This document shows positions 8,894 to 21,527 of a DNA stretch of 64,000 nt, one piece after another. Below the pieces are notes generated by a model that saw only the letters and a program-made list of their open reading frames with translations, did not search any database and was not told the DNA's origin. Origin of the DNA: Methylotenera oryzisoli (GTDB taxonomy: Bacteria > Pseudomonadota > Gammaproteobacteria > Burkholderiales > Methylophilaceae). The DNA lies in the NCBI GenBank assembly GCA_945881735.1, contig CAMCVF010000001.1:186001-250000 (forward strand). The letters run 5' to 3'. A program made the position numbers and the translations under genes. Positions within the stretch are counted from its first letter, which is position 1, and each line of letters begins with the position of its first letter.

Positions 8894-11702
8894 ATTTACG
8901 CGCCTCGCCCGCACCAAACAAATTGCTCACACAACGTCCACAAATAGTTGAGTGCTCAGCATGCACGCCAACATCAGCGCGGTAATGCCAGCAACGGTCG
9001 CATTTTTTATGATTACTCGGGGTGACGTCAATTTGAACACCAGAATCAACTTTTTTATAAACGTTGGCACGCGAAGAAATCATCACAAATCTCAAGTCAT
9101 CTTTTAAGCTAGCCAACGATTCATACAATGGCCCATCAGCATAAATATCAATCTCTGCTTGCAACGACGAACCAACCAAACTTTGCGCACGTTGTTCTTC
9201 AATCGCTTTATTCGTAAGTCCACGTACGCTAATCACATCTTGCCAAGCTAATAGTTGTTTGTCAGTTATTGCATATTTAGGTAGCTGATACCAAACGTCT
9301 TCGAATACAGTTTTTGGATTATTGACTTCTAAAATATGCCACATCTCATCCGCGGTAAAGCTTAAAATAGGAGCGATTAAACGCATAAAGGCATGCGTAA
9401 TATGATGTAAGGTACTTTGCGCAGCACGGCGCGCATGTGAGTTTTCACCGGCGGTATACAACCTGTCTTTCAGTATATCTAAGTAAAAGCCGCCCAAGTC
9501 TTCTGAGCAAAAACTCACGATTTTTTGTACCGCCAAATGGAATTCATAACGGTCATAATCGGCCAATACTTCTGTTTGCAGCTTTTCGGTTAAGTGCAAA
9601 GCATAACGGTCAATTTCCAACCATTCGCTTACTGGCAACAAATCTTTGTTGGCATCAAAATCAGCCAAATTCGCTAGTAAAAACTTCATAGTATTGCGAA
9701 TACGGCGATAACTTTCTGCCACACGCTTCAAAATTTCGTCCGAAATCGTTAGCTCTCCGGAATAATCAGTTGATGCCGTCCATAAGCGCAAAATATCAGC
9801 GCCGTAAGTATCCATCACCATTTGTGGCGCAACCACATTACCTTTAGATTTACTCATTTTATGGCCTGCACCATCAACCACAAAACCATGCGTTAGCAAG
9901 GCTTTGTAAGGCGCCCGGCCGTCAATGGCGCAGCCTGTTAATAAACTGGATTGAAACCAGCCGCGATGCTGATCGGAACCTTCTAGGTACAAATCTGCAG
10001 GGAAATTTAACTCTGGGCGAGTTTTAAGAACAGCGGCATGTGTAGCACCAGAATCAAACCAAACGTCTAACGTGTAAGTGACCTTTTTATACTCAGCCGC
10101 ATTTTCAGGCACATATTGTGACAAGAATGCTGCTCCATCCAAGCTAAACCAAGCTTCAACACCTTTTTTTTCAACTAGCAAGCATGCTTGTTCTAGTAAT
10201 TCGGCTGTTTTTGGATGCGGCTTGCCCGTTTCTTTGTGCACAAAAAACGGCATTGGCACGCCCCAATTACGCTGGCGCGATACGCACCAATCAGGGCGAT
10301 TTTTAATCATAGCCTCTAAACGCGCGCGACCCCAGCTTGGGAAAAATTCGGTTTGATCCACCGCTTTATTCGCATGCTCACGCAAACTTGCACCGGTTAA
10401 ATCTTGTGCGTTCATGCCGATAAACCATTGGTGTGTAGCTAATTGCATCAACGGCGTTTTATGGCGCCAGCAATGTGGAAAGCTATGATTTAAACGCGCA
10501 CTGACCAGCAAATTACGCGTTTCTAGCATTTTAGCCAGAATCACTTTATTGGCATCCTGACGACTTAAGCCACGAATCGCCTCGAATTCGACCAAATCGC
10601 TATTAAAAAACTTACCATCACCGCCCATTAAGATACGCGGTTTTTCATTGGGGAAGTTGGCTTTCATCACCAACCAGTCATCATTACCATGCGCCGCCGC
10701 GGTGTGAACCAAGCCTGTACCTGCCTCGGTAGTGACATGGTCACCACAGATTACAGGCACTTGGCGGTTATCAAACGAATGATGTAATTGCAATGATTTA
10801 AGTGCAATACCTTTGCAGGTGCCGATGACTTTGTAGTTTTCCTCTCCATAGCGGGCAAGCGTACTTTGGGCTAAATCATGCGCAAGGATTAACAAGCCTT
10901 TGCTGGTTTGAATCAAATCATAATCAAACTCTGGGTGAACGCTCACCGCTTGATTTGCAGGCAATGTCCAAGGAGTAGTAGTCCAAATCACAGCATACGC
11001 ATTACCTGTCACTTCTACACCAAATGCTTTACCTAATGCTGAATTATCCACCACCTTAAAACCCACATCAATCGCAGGCGAATTCACGTCTTCATATTCC
11101 ACTTCAGCCTCAGCCAGTGCAGAAGCACAATCAACACACCAATGCACGGGCTTGCTGCCTTGATACAAATAACCATTGGTATAGATTTCACCCAAAGCGC
11201 GCATGATATCGGCTTCGGTTTTGAAATCCATTGTAAGGTATGGATTATCCCAATCACCCAAGACGCCTAAACGAATAAAGTCTTTCTTTTGCTTTTCTAC
11301 CTGCTCAGCCGCATAGGTGCGACATAGCTCACGAAACTTGGCAGGGTCAATATTCTTGCCGTGATTTTTTTCTACCACCAACTCAATCGGCAAGCCGTGA
11401 CAATCCCAGCCTGGCACATAAGGCGCATCAAAACCACTTAAGGTTTTAGATTTAACAATAATATCTTTTAAGATTTTGTTCACCGCATGGCCGATATGAA
11501 TATCACCATTAGCATAGGGAGGACCATCATGCAGAATAAATTTTTTGGCGCCTTTACGCGACGCACGAATGCGCTCATAAAGCCTTTTGTCTGTCCATTG
11601 TTTTAACCAAGCGGGCTCACGTTTGGCCAAATCACCGCGCATAGGGAAAGGGGTTTCTGGTTGATTGATTTTGTATTTTAAATCTTTGGTTTGTTCAGTC
11701 AT
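8886..11702 (-). CDS. ileS: Isoleucyl-tRNA synthetase
   Basis: A class I aminoacyl-tRNA synthetase of 938 residues, the normal bacterial length. The HIGH-type motif is [11 protein letters not shown] near residue 60 and the KMSKS loop is in [12 protein letters not shown] near 605. The editing (CP1) domain lies between them (about 200-400). The C-terminal zinc finger [12 protein letters not shown]... CGRC (about 895-925) is intact. It charges tRNA-Ile in the cytoplasm. It lies between ribF (3-base gap) and lspA (overlap), an arrangement common in proteobacteria. Confidence 0.98.
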   Translation of the reverse strand: MTEQTKDLKYKINQPETPFPMRGDLAKREPAWLKQWTDKRLYERIRASRKGAKKFILHDGPPYANGDIHIGHAVNKILKDIIVKSKTLSGFDAPYVPGWDCHGLPIELVVEKNHGKNIDPAKFRELCRTYAAEQVEKQKKDFIRLGVLGDWDNPYLTMDFKTEADIMRALGEIYTNGYLYQGSKPVHWCVDCASALAEAEVEYEDVNSPAIDVGFKVVDNSALGKAFGVEVTGNAYAVIWTTTPWTLPANQAVSVHPEFDYDLIQTSKGLLILAHDLAQSTLARYGEENYKVIGTCKGIALKSLQLHHSFDNRQVPVICGDHVTTEAGTGLVHTAAAHGNDDWLVMKANFPNEKPRILMGGDGKFFNSDLVEFEAIRGLSRQDANKVILAKMLETRNLLVSARLNHSFPHCWRHKTPLMQLATHQWFIGMNAQDLTGASLREHANKAVDQTEFFPSWGRARLEAMIKNRPDWCVSRQRNWGVPMPFFVHKETGKPHPKTAELLEQACLLVEKKGVEAWFSLDGAAFLSQYVPENAAEYKKVTYTLDVWFDSGATHAAVLKTRPELNFPADLYLEGSDQHRGWFQSSLLTGCAIDGRAPYKALLTHGFVVDGAGHKMSKSKGNVVAPQMVMDTYGADILRLWTASTDYSGELTISDEILKRVAESYRRIRNTMKFLLANLADFDANKDLLPVSEWLEIDRYALHLTEKLQTEVLADYDRYEFHLAVQKIVSFCSEDLGGFYLDILKDRLYTAGENSHARRAAQSTLHHITHAFMRLIAPILSFTADEMWHILEVNNPKTVFEDVWYQLPKYAITDKQLLAWQDVISVRGLTNKAIEEQRAQSLVGSSLQAEIDIYADGPLYESLASLKDDLRFVMISSRANVYKKVDSGVQIDVTPSNHKKCDRCWHYRADVGVHAEHSTICGRCVSNLFGAGEARKYA

Positions 11703-11705
11703 GGT

Positions 11706-12662
11706 TTAATTCTTAACATCTTGTTCATTAAAATATTCTCTAGCTATAACAATATCTTGAGCAATTTGCGCTTTTAAAGCATCTAATCCGCTGAATTTCA
11801 TTTCATCGCGTATTTTGCGTAAAAATTCCACATTCACATGTCTTCCATATAAATCTTCATTAAAATCAAGTATATGCACTTCTAATGATAGCTTTGGTAC
11901 CCCTGCAATTGTTGGGCGCACACCCAAGTTTGCTACTGCGTTCAAACCATTTAGCTTCTGTACTTGAAATTGAGTTGCACTTAATTTCGTTAAAGTTAAT
12001 TTTACGGCATATACCCCAGTTAAGGCAGGTCGCTCATGCTTGATATGAATATTAGCCGTGGGAAAGCCCAATTCGCGACCCAGTTTAGCGCCATGCACCA
12101 CTTTGCCGCTGATGCTGTAAGCACGACCCAGCAATTGAGACGCTAGCTCTAAATTGCCATAAGATAAAGCATCTCGCACGCGCGTGCTAGATATGCGCTC
12201 ATTGGCAAAATTGACTGGTGCAAAATCAATCAAGTCAAAACCATTGGTTTTAAAATCGGTCACCGTGCCAGAGCGCTTGACACCAAATCTAAAATCTTCG
12301 CCCACCAGAATCGTGTTCACCTGCATTTTTTTGCGCAGCATTTCATTCATAAACGCTTGGGCATTAATAGCTGAAAAAAGTTGATTAAATGAACATATAA
12401 AGGTTTTTTGCACGCCTGCTTCAATAAAATACTCTAGCTTTTCACGCAAATTACATAAGCGGCTTGGCGCGTTTAACGGCGTAAAAAACTCGCGCGGATG
12501 CGGCTCAAACGTCATCACCGCTGGTATTAAGCTTTTAGCATGCGCGACTTCTATCAAACGCTTTAATAAAGATTGATGACCCAAGTGCATGCCATCAAAA
12601 TTGCCAATCGCTAATGCAGTTGGCCTATTATCCGTTGCTGGAATATGCCTAAAAACCTGCAT
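11706..12662 (-). CDS. ribF: Bifunctional riboflavin kinase / FAD synthetase
   Basis: 318 residues, standard for RibF. The N-terminal FAD synthetase (nucleotidyltransferase) half has GNFDGMHLGHQSLL at about 18-31 and the ISSTRVR motif near 157. The C-terminal riboflavin kinase half has GRELGFPTANI near 185 and VEFLRKIRDEMKFSG near 283. It converts riboflavin to FMN and FAD. The last base of murJ overlaps its start at 12662 and ileS follows after 3 bases. No FMN riboswitch is seen upstream, as the gene lies inside an operon. Confidence 0.97.
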   Translation of the reverse strand: MQVFRHIPATDNRPTALAIGNFDGMHLGHQSLLKRLIEVAHAKSLIPAVMTFEPHPREFFTPLNAPSRLCNLREKLEYFIEAGVQKTFICSFNQLFSAINAQAFMNEMLRKKMQVNTILVGEDFRFGVKRSGTVTDFKTNGFDLIDFAPVNFANERISSTRVRDALSYGNLELASQLLGRAYSISGKVVHGAKLGRELGFPTANIHIKHERPALTGVYAVKLTLTKLSATQFQVQKLNGLNAVANLGVRPTIAGVPKLSLEVHILDFNEDLYGRHVNVEFLRKIRDEMKFSGLDALKAQIAQDIVIAREYFNEQDVKN

Positions 12663-14206
12663 TAGTGTTTAACCCTGCGCATATAGTCTTTAGGCCTAAA
12701 ACCCAATATAAACAAGGCAGCGAAGTAGCTAACGCCACCCAACACAACCAACATACTTAGATAAGTTAAGCGCTTCATTAAGCTAAAATCAAGCCATGTA
12801 CTGGCATCACCCATGGCAAAATACAGTACAACGGTCATCACACCCAATGCCAGCAATAATTTCATCAGAAAAATCAGCCAACCAACCTGTGGTTTAAAAA
12901 TTTGCGCTTTTTGCAAATGATAAAACAGCAAAGAAGCGTTAATGCAGGCCCCCAAGCCAATTGCCAGAGCTAAAGCCGCATGGTTTAAATGTAGCCCAAA
13001 AATAAAAATCAGATTCATTAACTGCGTTGCCACCAAGGTGAATACCGCAATTTTTACTGGCGTTTTGACATTTTGCCGTGCGTAAAAACCTGGGGCTAGA
13101 ATCTTCACCAAAATCAAACCCAATAAACCAATGCTATAGGCAATTAGCGCTTGTTGCGTCATGGCAACATCTATCGCGGTAAACTTTCCATAGTGAAACA
13201 AAGTAGCCACCAAAGGCGTTGCCAACACCGACAACGCCACAGCGGCGGGCGCGGCCAAAATAAAGGTTAAACGCAATCCCCAGTCCAGCAATTGTGAGTA
13301 TTCACTATCGTCTCTTCCTGCGTATGCCTTTGATAAGCTTGGCAATAATATGGTACCTAATGCTACACCCAGCACACCTGTTGGGAATTCCATTAAACGG
13401 TCTGCATAATACAACCAACTAACACTACCGGTCGCTAAAAATGAAGCAAAAATAGTATTAATAATCAGGGAAATCTGTGCGACAGAAACTCCTAAAACGG
13501 CTGGGCCCATTAGTTTTAAAATACGATACACACCTTCATCATCGCGCTTCATTTCAAATTTTGGTAGTAATCCAATTTGCTTTAAAAAAGGAATTTGAAA
13601 AATTAACTGTAAAAAACCACCCACAAATACTGCCCAAGCCAGTACTTTGATGGGCTCCCTAAAATGCTCCGCAAAAAACAATACCGCTGCAATCATCGCT
13701 ACATTTAGCCAAACGGGGGTAAATGCAGGGATACTAAATTTGTTGTAGGTATTTAGCACACCGCCCGCCATTGAAACCAGCGAGATAAAGAAAATATAAG
13801 GAAATGTGATGCGCAACAACTCAATAGTGAGTTGCATCTTATCGGGCTCTGCTTTAAAGCCAGGCGCTATTAAGGCGACAATCCAAGGTGCAGCAAGCAT
13901 ACCAAGCAATGTAACACCAACCAGAATTATACCCAGCCAAGTGGCTACTCGGTTAACCAAGCTTCGCGTTTCATCAAATGTGCGCTGGGTTTTGTATTCC
14001 GCCAAAATGGGGACAAACGCCTGACTAAAGGCTCCTTCAGCCGATATACGTCGCAATAAATTAGGAATTTTGAACGCGACAATAAAGGCATCCGTAATCA
14101 TGCCAGCACCAAACACACGAGCAATCAGTGCATCGCGCACAAAACCCAATATGCGCGAGATAAACGTCATACTGCCAACTTTAGCTAAAGCTTTGAGTAA
14201 ATTCAT
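12662..14206 (-). CDS. murJ: Lipid II flippase MurJ (MviN)
   Basis: A 514-residue polytopic inner-membrane protein of the MVF family with about 14 hydrophobic segments. The start [25 protein letters not shown] is the conserved family N-terminus. It flips undecaprenyl-linked lipid II for peptidoglycan synthesis. It is first in the murJ-ribF-ileS-lspA unit and is divergent from rpsT, the usual betaproteobacterial order. The 218-base intergenic region upstream is shared with the rpsT promoter. Confidence 0.97.
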   Translation of the reverse strand: MNLLKALAKVGSMTFISRILGFVRDALIARVFGAGMITDAFIVAFKIPNLLRRISAEGAFSQAFVPILAEYKTQRTFDETRSLVNRVATWLGIILVGVTLLGMLAAPWIVALIAPGFKAEPDKMQLTIELLRITFPYIFFISLVSMAGGVLNTYNKFSIPAFTPVWLNVAMIAAVLFFAEHFREPIKVLAWAVFVGGFLQLIFQIPFLKQIGLLPKFEMKRDDEGVYRILKLMGPAVLGVSVAQISLIINTIFASFLATGSVSWLYYADRLMEFPTGVLGVALGTILLPSLSKAYAGRDDSEYSQLLDWGLRLTFILAAPAAVALSVLATPLVATLFHYGKFTAIDVAMTQQALIAYSIGLLGLILVKILAPGFYARQNVKTPVKIAVFTLVATQLMNLIFIFGLHLNHAALALAIGLGACINASLLFYHLQKAQIFKPQVGWLIFLMKLLLALGVMTVVLYFAMGDASTWLDFSLMKRLTYLSMLVVLGGVSYFAALFILGFRPKDYMRRVKH

Positions 14207-14318
14207 TTTTATTTAGAATGGATGACTTAGATAACTCTTGTTGATAGATGCTTTTTTAATAGTAGGCATTTTAACATGGCGGCTTGGCTTTAATTACATG
14301 CTTTTTAGTGATTAGTTC

Positions 14319-14347
14319 TTGCCAAAGAACTTAAAAAACACTATTAT
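14319..14347 (+). promoter_or_regulatory. Sigma-70-type promoter of rpsT
   Basis: TTGCCA at 14319-14324 and TATTAT at 14342-14347 are separated by exactly 17 bases. They lie 78 bases before the rpsT start codon. The predicted start near 14354 places the inverted repeat at 14375-14406 inside the leader RNA. Confidence 0.6.
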
Positions 14348-14374
14348 GCACGGTTTCGTATTAACACTAACTTA

Positions 14375-14406
14375 CTTTAGTCAAAGTATTATTACTTCGA
14401 CTAAAG
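14375..14406 (+). promoter_or_regulatory. Hairpin in the rpsT mRNA leader
   Basis: CTTTAGTC at 14375-14382 pairs with GACTAAAG at 14399-14406. After one A/C mismatch, AAGTA (14384-14388) pairs with TACTT (14393-14397), leaving a TTAT loop. It is a 13-pair stem ending 18 bases before the start codon. It lacks a U-tract, so it is not a terminator. S20 is autoregulated at translation in Escherichia coli, so a control element is plausible but unproven. Confidence 0.5.
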
Positions 14407-14424
14407 CATTGGGATAATGAACAC

Positions 14425-14823
14425 ATGGCAAATACCGCACAAGCACGCAAACGCGCACGTCAATCTGTTAAAGTAAATGCGCATAACTCTGCATTGCGCT
14501 CAACTTTACGTACCGCAATAAAAAAAGTATTAAAAGCAGTAGAAGCTGGAGATAAAGCTGTTGCAATGGCTACTTACCAAGAAAACGTCAGTGTTATTGA
14601 TCGAATTGCCGACAAAAACATTATTCACAAAAATAAAGCAGCACGTCATAAAAGCCGTTTAACTGCTGCTATTAAAGCGCTTTCAACAGATGGTCCTGTG
14701 ATGTTAACTAAAAAAGTAGCTCCTGCTAAAGCTAAAGCAGCACCAAAAGCGAGTGCGGCAGCTCCTACAAAAGCTAAAGTGGCAGCAAAACCTAAAGCAG
14801 CGCCAAAAGCAAAAACTGTTTAA
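14425..14823 (+). CDS. rpsT: 30S ribosomal protein S20 with a long Ala/Lys/Pro tail
   Basis: Residues 1 to about 88 are a standard S20 ([21 protein letters not shown], with [15 protein letters not shown] near 73). S20 binds 16S rRNA helix 44 and the body of the small subunit. The 132-residue length exceeds the usual ~87 because of a C-terminal extension of about 40 residues composed almost only of A, K and P ([16 protein letters not shown]). The start codon at 14425 has only a weak Shine-Dalgarno (GGGATAATG), which in known S20 genes is part of autogenous control. It is monocistronic, with promoter and terminator visible. Confidence 0.97.
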   Translation: MANTAQARKRARQSVKVNAHNSALRSTLRTAIKKVLKAVEAGDKAVAMATYQENVSVIDRIADKNIIHKNKAARHKSRLTAAIKALSTDGPVMLTKKVAPAKAKAAPKASAAAPTKAKVAAKPKAAPKAKTV

Positions 14824-14876
14824 CCGAAAATAATTTAATTAAAATTAGGTAATTTAGCTAGTTTTAATTAACCAAT

Positions 14877-14904
14877 AAAAAAGCCTCGCATGCGAGGCTT
14901 TTTT
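14877..14904. terminator. Bidirectional intrinsic terminator between rpsT and purK
   Basis: Perfect palindrome AAGCCTCGCATGCGAGGCTT at 14881-14900, flanked by an A-run before and a T-run after. It works on paper for both the rpsT transcript and the converging purEK transcript. Confidence 0.9.
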
Positions 14905-14973
14905 ATTGTGCGTTCTATTTAAATACCGTCATTTAAATAAAATTAATTAAATCAGCACAATATAAAAATCATT

Positions 14974-16128
14974 TTAACCAATATTTAACTGACTACGAGC
15001 AATTAAAGCGGTATTCAATAGCGCTTGTTTATCTTGCACCTTCAAGCGACCAATGACGGTAAAGTGACCCATTTTTCTAGCTCTGCGTGGCTCTTCTTTA
15101 CTGTATAAATGTAATTTTAGATTATTGTGCGCCATGGCTTTATTCCATGCGGGCTCTTGATTATCAACCCAGCTATCACCCAAAATATTCACCATCACCG
15201 CATTGCTATGCAAACCTGATTCACCCAGTGGCAGGCCAGTCAATGCACGCACTTGCTGTTCAAATTGATTCGTTATGCAGGCATCAATGGTGTAATGGCC
15301 CGAATTATGTGGGCGCGGTGCAATCTCATTTACCAGCAATTGCTTGCCCACCACAAAAAATTCCACTCCTAACACGCCAATATAATCTAGCTTTTCTGCC
15401 AACTTTTTAGCTAGCTCTTGAGCATTGGCTTTAACCACTTCACTACATCGCGCAGGCACAATGCTGATATCGAGTATGCCATTGAGATGACTATTTTCAG
15501 CAGTAGGGAAAGCGGCAATATTACCTTTTGCATCACGCGCCAACACCACAGAAACTTCTAAATCCAGCGGCAGCATTTGCTCTAACACACAAACTTCCTG
15601 CTTAAATTCGGCAAAAGCTTTTTGCGCTTCTACTTGATTTTTAACACGCGCTTGACCTTTACCATCGTAACCAAAGCGCGCCACTTTCAAAATAGCTGGG
15701 TACAAATCGCTGTCATCTGCTGGCAAATCGGCTATTGTATTAATAACTACAAACGGCGCCACTGGCAAACCCGCTTGTTTAATAAAGTTTTTTTCTAATA
15801 CGCGATTTTGCGCAATAGCCACACAAGTAGCACTTGGGCGAACGATTACCGTTTCAGCTAATTTTTCCAAAGTTGTCGCGGGCACATTCTCAAACTCAGT
15901 CGTTACCGCTTGGCAAGTTTCCGCCATTTGTTTTAAGAACTTTGCATCATCATAGCGAGCGCACAGATGTACATCGGCAATTTTGCCTGCTGGGCTATTG
16001 GGGTCAGGGTCTAGAACCGTGACTTTATAACCCAACTCATGCGCGGAAGTCACAAAAAAGCGACCCAACTGGCCGCCGCCTAACATACCCAGCATGGCTG
16101 GCGCATTAATAATGTGGCTGGTTGTCAT
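14974..16128 (-). CDS. purK: N5-carboxyaminoimidazole ribonucleotide synthase
   Basis: 384 residues, an ATP-grasp enzyme of purine synthesis converting AIR, ATP and bicarbonate to N5-CAIR. It opens with the nucleotide-fold motif [14 protein letters not shown] (about 13-26), and has [17 protein letters not shown] and the ATP-grasp metal region GVEFFV...[20 protein letters not shown] (spread over about 245-275). Its start overlaps the purE stop by 4 bases (ATGA), so the two are translationally coupled. No PurR-type operator was recognised. Confidence 0.97.
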   Translation of the reverse strand: MTTSHIINAPAMLGMLGGGQLGRFFVTSAHELGYKVTVLDPDPNSPAGKIADVHLCARYDDAKFLKQMAETCQAVTTEFENVPATTLEKLAETVIVRPSATCVAIAQNRVLEKNFIKQAGLPVAPFVVINTIADLPADDSDLYPAILKVARFGYDGKGQARVKNQVEAQKAFAEFKQEVCVLEQMLPLDLEVSVVLARDAKGNIAAFPTAENSHLNGILDISIVPARCSEVVKANAQELAKKLAEKLDYIGVLGVEFFVVGKQLLVNEIAPRPHNSGHYTIDACITNQFEQQVRALTGLPLGESGLHSNAVMVNILGDSWVDNQEPAWNKAMAHNNLKLHLYSKEEPRRARKMGHFTVIGRLKVQDKQALLNTALIARSQLNIG

Positions 16129-16619
16129 GGCTTTTCACTTAACTCCATTGCATGCACTTTTCCAGATTGCTTAACTCGAAATTCTGCTAATTTTTTTGCT
16201 AGATCGGCGTCTTGATTCGCCAAAATAGAAACGGCAAATAAACCAGCATTGGCCGCTCCTGCATCGCCAATCGCAAAGGTGGCAACAGGTATGCCTTTTG
16301 GCATTTGCACAATCGATAATAATGAATCTTGACCCTGCAAATACTTGGTAGGCACGGGCACACCCAATACAGGCAAAGTAGTTTTAGCGGCAACCATACC
16401 CGGCAAATGCGCCGCGCCACCTGCGCCTGCAATAATAATTTGGTAGCCATTTTTTTGCGCGTTTTCAGCAAAGCTAAACATTAAATCTGGCGTGCGGTGC
16501 GCAGAAACCACTTTTGCCTCATATGGCACATCAAAATCCGCCAGCATTTGCGCAGCATTTTTCATCACAGGCCAATCACTGTCCGAACCCATGATAATGG
16601 CTACTAAAGGTTTACTCAT
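16125..16619 (-). CDS. purE: N5-carboxyaminoimidazole ribonucleotide mutase
   Basis: The partner of PurK, shifting the carboxyl group from N5-CAIR to CAIR. 164 residues from the ATG at 16619, which begins [19 protein letters not shown]. The family motifs GSDSDW (10-15), [10 protein letters not shown] (about 40-49) and [13 protein letters not shown] (about 69-81) are intact. In-frame ATGs at 16634 and 16628 would add only a few residues, and the chosen start matches the family N-terminus. Operon purE-purK. Confidence 0.96.
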   Translation of the reverse strand: MSKPLVAIIMGSDSDWPVMKNAAQMLADFDVPYEAKVVSAHRTPDLMFSFAENAQKNGYQIIIAGAGGAAHLPGMVAAKTTLPVLGVPVPTKYLQGQDSLLSIVQMPKGIPVATFAIGDAGAANAGLFAVSILANQDADLAKKLAEFRVKQSGKVHAMELSEKP

Positions 16620-16647
16620 TTTAAGCATTCTCACTCAATAATAACTA

Positions 16648-18829
<2,182 letters not shown>

Positions 18830-18885
18830 TCAAAAACCTTTTTAACTCAATCATCAATCACATCGCCCGCAGATTTAACATCATG

Positions 18886-19010
18886 TTGCACAATGCTCGA
18901 AATACTCATGTACTGAATGTACATTCCGATTTTTTGCGCTTCGTGCGGCTTGCGCTGCCTCTTGAATTTTTGAGTTATCAAAAGCTTTTGATGCAGCGAC
19001 AATCATTAAT
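18886..19010. other. Intergenic element before obgE with a GTACAT palindrome (possible dispersed repeat)
   Basis: The block between the rpmA terminator and obgE is richer in G+C than its surroundings in its middle and contains ATGTAC-N5-GTACAT (18909-18925). On the minus strand a short ORF of about 40 codons (MIVAASKAFDNSK..., from an ATG near 19009) runs through it, but there is no good ribosome binding site. I could not assign it to a gene family. It may be an extragenic repeat and may house the obgE promoter. Confidence 0.3.
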
Positions 19011-19034
19011 CATTCTAAATCATTTAATCTAAAA

Positions 19035-19064
19035 ACAAAAAAGCCTCATCAAAAGATGAGGCTT
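19035..19064 (-). terminator. Intrinsic terminator after rpmA
   Basis: AAGCCTCATC at 19041-19050 pairs with GATGAGGCTT at 19055-19064 around an AAAA/TTTT loop. In the minus direction it is followed by TTTTTTGTTTTT. It lies 19 bases beyond the rpmA stop. Confidence 0.9.
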
Positions 19065-19082
19065 TAAAGAAATTACTTAAAC

Positions 19083-19340
19083 TTAAACTGCAACAATACT
19101 TACAGTGTGGCGCTTTAAAGCACCTTTGATTGCAAAGGTTACTTTGCCTTCAATTTTTGCAAACAATGTGTGATCTTTACCCATGCCTACGTTTTCACCA
19201 GCGTGCATTTTTGTGCCGCGTTGACGCACAATGATGCTGCCTGCACTAACAACTGTTTCGCCAAAGGCTTTAACACCTAAGCGTTGTGAGTGTGAATCGC
19301 GACCATTACGTGAACTACCGCCTGCTTTTTTGTGTGCCAT
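19083..19340 (-). CDS. rpmA: 50S ribosomal protein L27
   Basis: 85 residues, full length, beginning [22 protein letters not shown] with the conserved [23 protein letters not shown] in the middle. The N-terminus reaches the peptidyl transferase centre in the ribosome. The protein begins directly with MAHKKAGG; there is no cleavable Firmicutes-type extension. It lies 38 bases after rplU and ends at a strong terminator. Confidence 0.99.
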   Translation of the reverse strand: MAHKKAGGSSRNGRDSHSQRLGVKAFGETVVSAGSIIVRQRGTKMHAGENVGMGKDHTLFAKIEGKVTFAIKGALKRHTVSIVAV

Positions 19341-19378
19341 GATTTAATCCTTTAATACTTAAATAAATAAGCGTTTAA

Positions 19379-19756
19379 TTATTCTGCAGCTTTAGCCGCT
19401 TTAGTTTTAGTTGCTTTTGGCGCTGCTTTTGAAGTTGATGCGCCTGCCGCTAAAATTTCACCAATTTGAATCTCTGTGAAGCTTTGGCGATGACCTTGCG
19501 TCTTACGGTAGTGCTTACGACGACGGAATTTAAAAATCATCACTTTATCGGAACGACCATGTGAAAGTACGGTTGCGCTTACTGTGGCGCCAGAAATTAA
19601 AGGGGCTCCGATAGTTGTATTTGCGTTATCAGAAATCATCAACACTTTGTCGATAACCACTGTAGCACCAACATCACCTACGATTTTTTCTACTTTAAGT
19701 CTCTCACCGGCAACTACTTTATATTGTTTGCCACCTGTTTTAATTACTGCATACAT
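19379..19756 (-). CDS. rplU: 50S ribosomal protein L21 with an Ala/Lys tail
   Basis: Residues 1-103 are standard L21 ([47 protein letters not shown] near 78-100). A 22-residue C-terminal extension rich in A, K, T and S ([19 protein letters not shown]) follows, echoing the tail on S20. The first gene of rplU-rpmA, with its own promoter about 40 bases upstream, divergent from ispB as in many proteobacteria. Confidence 0.98.
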   Translation of the reverse strand: MYAVIKTGGKQYKVVAGERLKVEKIVGDVGATVVIDKVLMISDNANTTIGAPLISGATVSATVLSHGRSDKVMIFKFRRRKHYRKTQGHRQSFTEIQIGEILAAGASTSKAAPKATKTKAAKAAE

Positions 19757-19795
19757 GGTTTTAACCTTGCTTATACACGTTCAAATGAATCGCGC

Positions 19796-19823
19796 ATTAT
19801 ACTTAAATAAACACACATTGCAA
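19796..19823 (-). promoter_or_regulatory. Sigma-70-type promoter of rplU-rpmA
   Basis: On the minus strand TTGCAA (19823-19818) and TATAAT (19801-19796) are separated by 16 bases and lie 40 bases before the rplU start. The -10 is a perfect consensus. Confidence 0.65.
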
Positions 19824-19927
19824 ACCTTAAATCACAATTATTAAACCATATGAATTGATTGTAAGTCTTGAATAAAGACTGCGGTTGCCTGTGTTAAAAT
19901 AATGTCAATTATATAAGCTTTTTATTA

Positions 19928-20908
19928 TTGGCGCATCGCGTGGCTTTAAACCCTATTCAATCATCCATTTCGCTTGAAATGCAAGCGGTCGACACGGTTA
20001 TCCGTAGCTCTCTTTATTCTGAAGTTAGTTTGATTAATACGATTGGCGAACACATCATCAACGGTGGTGGTAAACGCCTACGTCCGGCTTTAGTGTTGCT
20101 ATCTAGCGGCTTATTTAGCCCTATTCAACCTCCACATCATCAATTAGCGGCAATAGTAGAATTTATTCATACCGCTACCTTGCTGCATGATGATGTAGTG
20201 GATGAATCAGCGATGCGGCGTGGCAAAAGTACCGCGAATCATTTGTTTGGAAATGCAGCCAGCGTTTTGGTTGGTGATTTTTTATATTCGCGCGCCTTTC
20301 AAATGATGGTGCAATTAAAAAACATGCGCGTGATGGAAATTCTATCTGAAGCAACTAATGTGATTGCTGAAGGCGAAGTTTTACAACTACTTAATATTCA
20401 TAATGCCGAGGTTACCGAACAACAATATTTAAAAGTGATTCATTACAAAACGGCTAAATTGTTTGAAGCGGCCATGCGTTTAGGCGCAGTGATTAATCAG
20501 GCATCTAAGCAAGATGAAGACGCTTTGGCATTATATGGCATGAAATTAGGCACGGCTTTTCAATTAGTCGACGACGTGCTGGATTTAAGCGGAGATCACA
20601 ACGCAATCGGCAAAAATTTGGGCGACGACTTAAGTGAAGGCAAACCAACTTTACCGTTACTTTACGCCATCCAAAATAGCTCGCCACAACAAGCCAATGC
20701 CTTACGTAAAGCCATTAAATCGGGTGGTTTGGCAGATTTGGATAGGGTATTGGCAGCCGTAAGAGTAACTCAAGCGAATGAGTACGTGTTGGGCGTTGCT
20801 AAACAGGAATCTTTAGAAGGATGCTCAGCGATTGCGCACTTTCCCGATTCGATTTATAAACAATCCTTACTGGATTTAGCAGATTTCGCGGTGACGCGTT
20901 CTTATTAA
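19928..20908 (+). CDS. ispB: Octaprenyl (polyprenyl) diphosphate synthase
   Basis: Trans-prenyltransferase making the long side chain of ubiquinone. Both aspartate-rich motifs are present: HDDVVDESAMRRG near residue 90 and LVDDVLDLSGDHNAIGKNLGDD near 214. About 326 residues, normal length. The start is uncertain: TTG at 19928 gives MAHRVALNP and GTG at 19940 gives MALNPIQSS. Neither has a strong Shine-Dalgarno. Divergent from rplU-rpmA, the conserved arrangement. Confidence 0.95.
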   Translation: MAHRVALNPIQSSISLEMQAVDTVIRSSLYSEVSLINTIGEHIINGGGKRLRPALVLLSSGLFSPIQPPHHQLAAIVEFIHTATLLHDDVVDESAMRRGKSTANHLFGNAASVLVGDFLYSRAFQMMVQLKNMRVMEILSEATNVIAEGEVLQLLNIHNAEVTEQQYLKVIHYKTAKLFEAAMRLGAVINQASKQDEDALALYGMKLGTAFQLVDDVLDLSGDHNAIGKNLGDDLSEGKPTLPLLYAIQNSSPQQANALRKAIKSGGLADLDRVLAAVRVTQANEYVLGVAKQESLEGCSAIAHFPDSIYKQSLLDLADFAVTRSY

Positions 20909-20925
20909 AACGTAACAATAAAGCC

Positions 20926-21339
20926 TTAATTCAACGTTATTGGCTCGCCGCTTTCCGCATGAAAATAACTTAAATGCGCGCAATCGCTGGTGCCATTGGT
21001 TAAGGTGCCATCAAATAATGCCGTTCCATCCACATCCACCACGGCGTAACCGTTATGATAAAGCGTCACTTCGGCCAGTTTTTCCGCCAACTTAGAAGCG
21101 GTGGCTTTACTTTTCGCGTGCTCTTGCATATTTAATTCACGTAGCGCAAAACTAATACAAGTTTCGGCTTCGTCTTCGCCACACACTTCCCACTGTTTGC
21201 CACCTGTTAATTGTTTTAACCAGCCTGGCAAATCCACTTCTACTCGGCAAATAATCGGCTCATCCCAAGCAGGATGGTCGATATTATTCAACTCAATTAA
21301 TTCTCTGGTATTGATTAATGTTTCTTTTTGATTGGTCAT
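20926..21339 (-). CDS. Uncharacterised acidic cytoplasmic protein
   Basis: 137 residues, no signal peptide or membrane segment. It is acidic with an excess of D/E, contains AWDEPIICRVEVDLPGWL (about 24-41) and four cysteines including ICR, EVCGEDEAETC. I do not recognise the family. The coding call rests on the length, a good start (GGAAACAAT before ATG on the minus strand), and an isolated position between convergent ispB and divergent pilD with no competing frame of family quality. Confidence 0.65.
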   Translation of the reverse strand: MTNQKETLINTRELIELNNIDHPAWDEPIICRVEVDLPGWLKQLTGGKQWEVCGEDEAETCISFALRELNMQEHAKSKATASKLAEKLAEVTLYHNGYAVVDVDGTALFDGTLTNGTSDCAHLSYFHAESGEPITLN

Positions 21340-21527
21340 ATTGTTTCCTAAACGCTTGCATTAACATCTAATCTTTACATGGCGACTAAACGTTTTATTT
21401 CAACCATTTTTATCGCCAATTACACAATGCTTATCAATTAATTACTATTAACCAAGTTGCGCACTTAGTTTAACGATGCGATGATATTAACAGTTTACCT
21501 TAACTTTCAGGCTCAATTGGGGACCCT

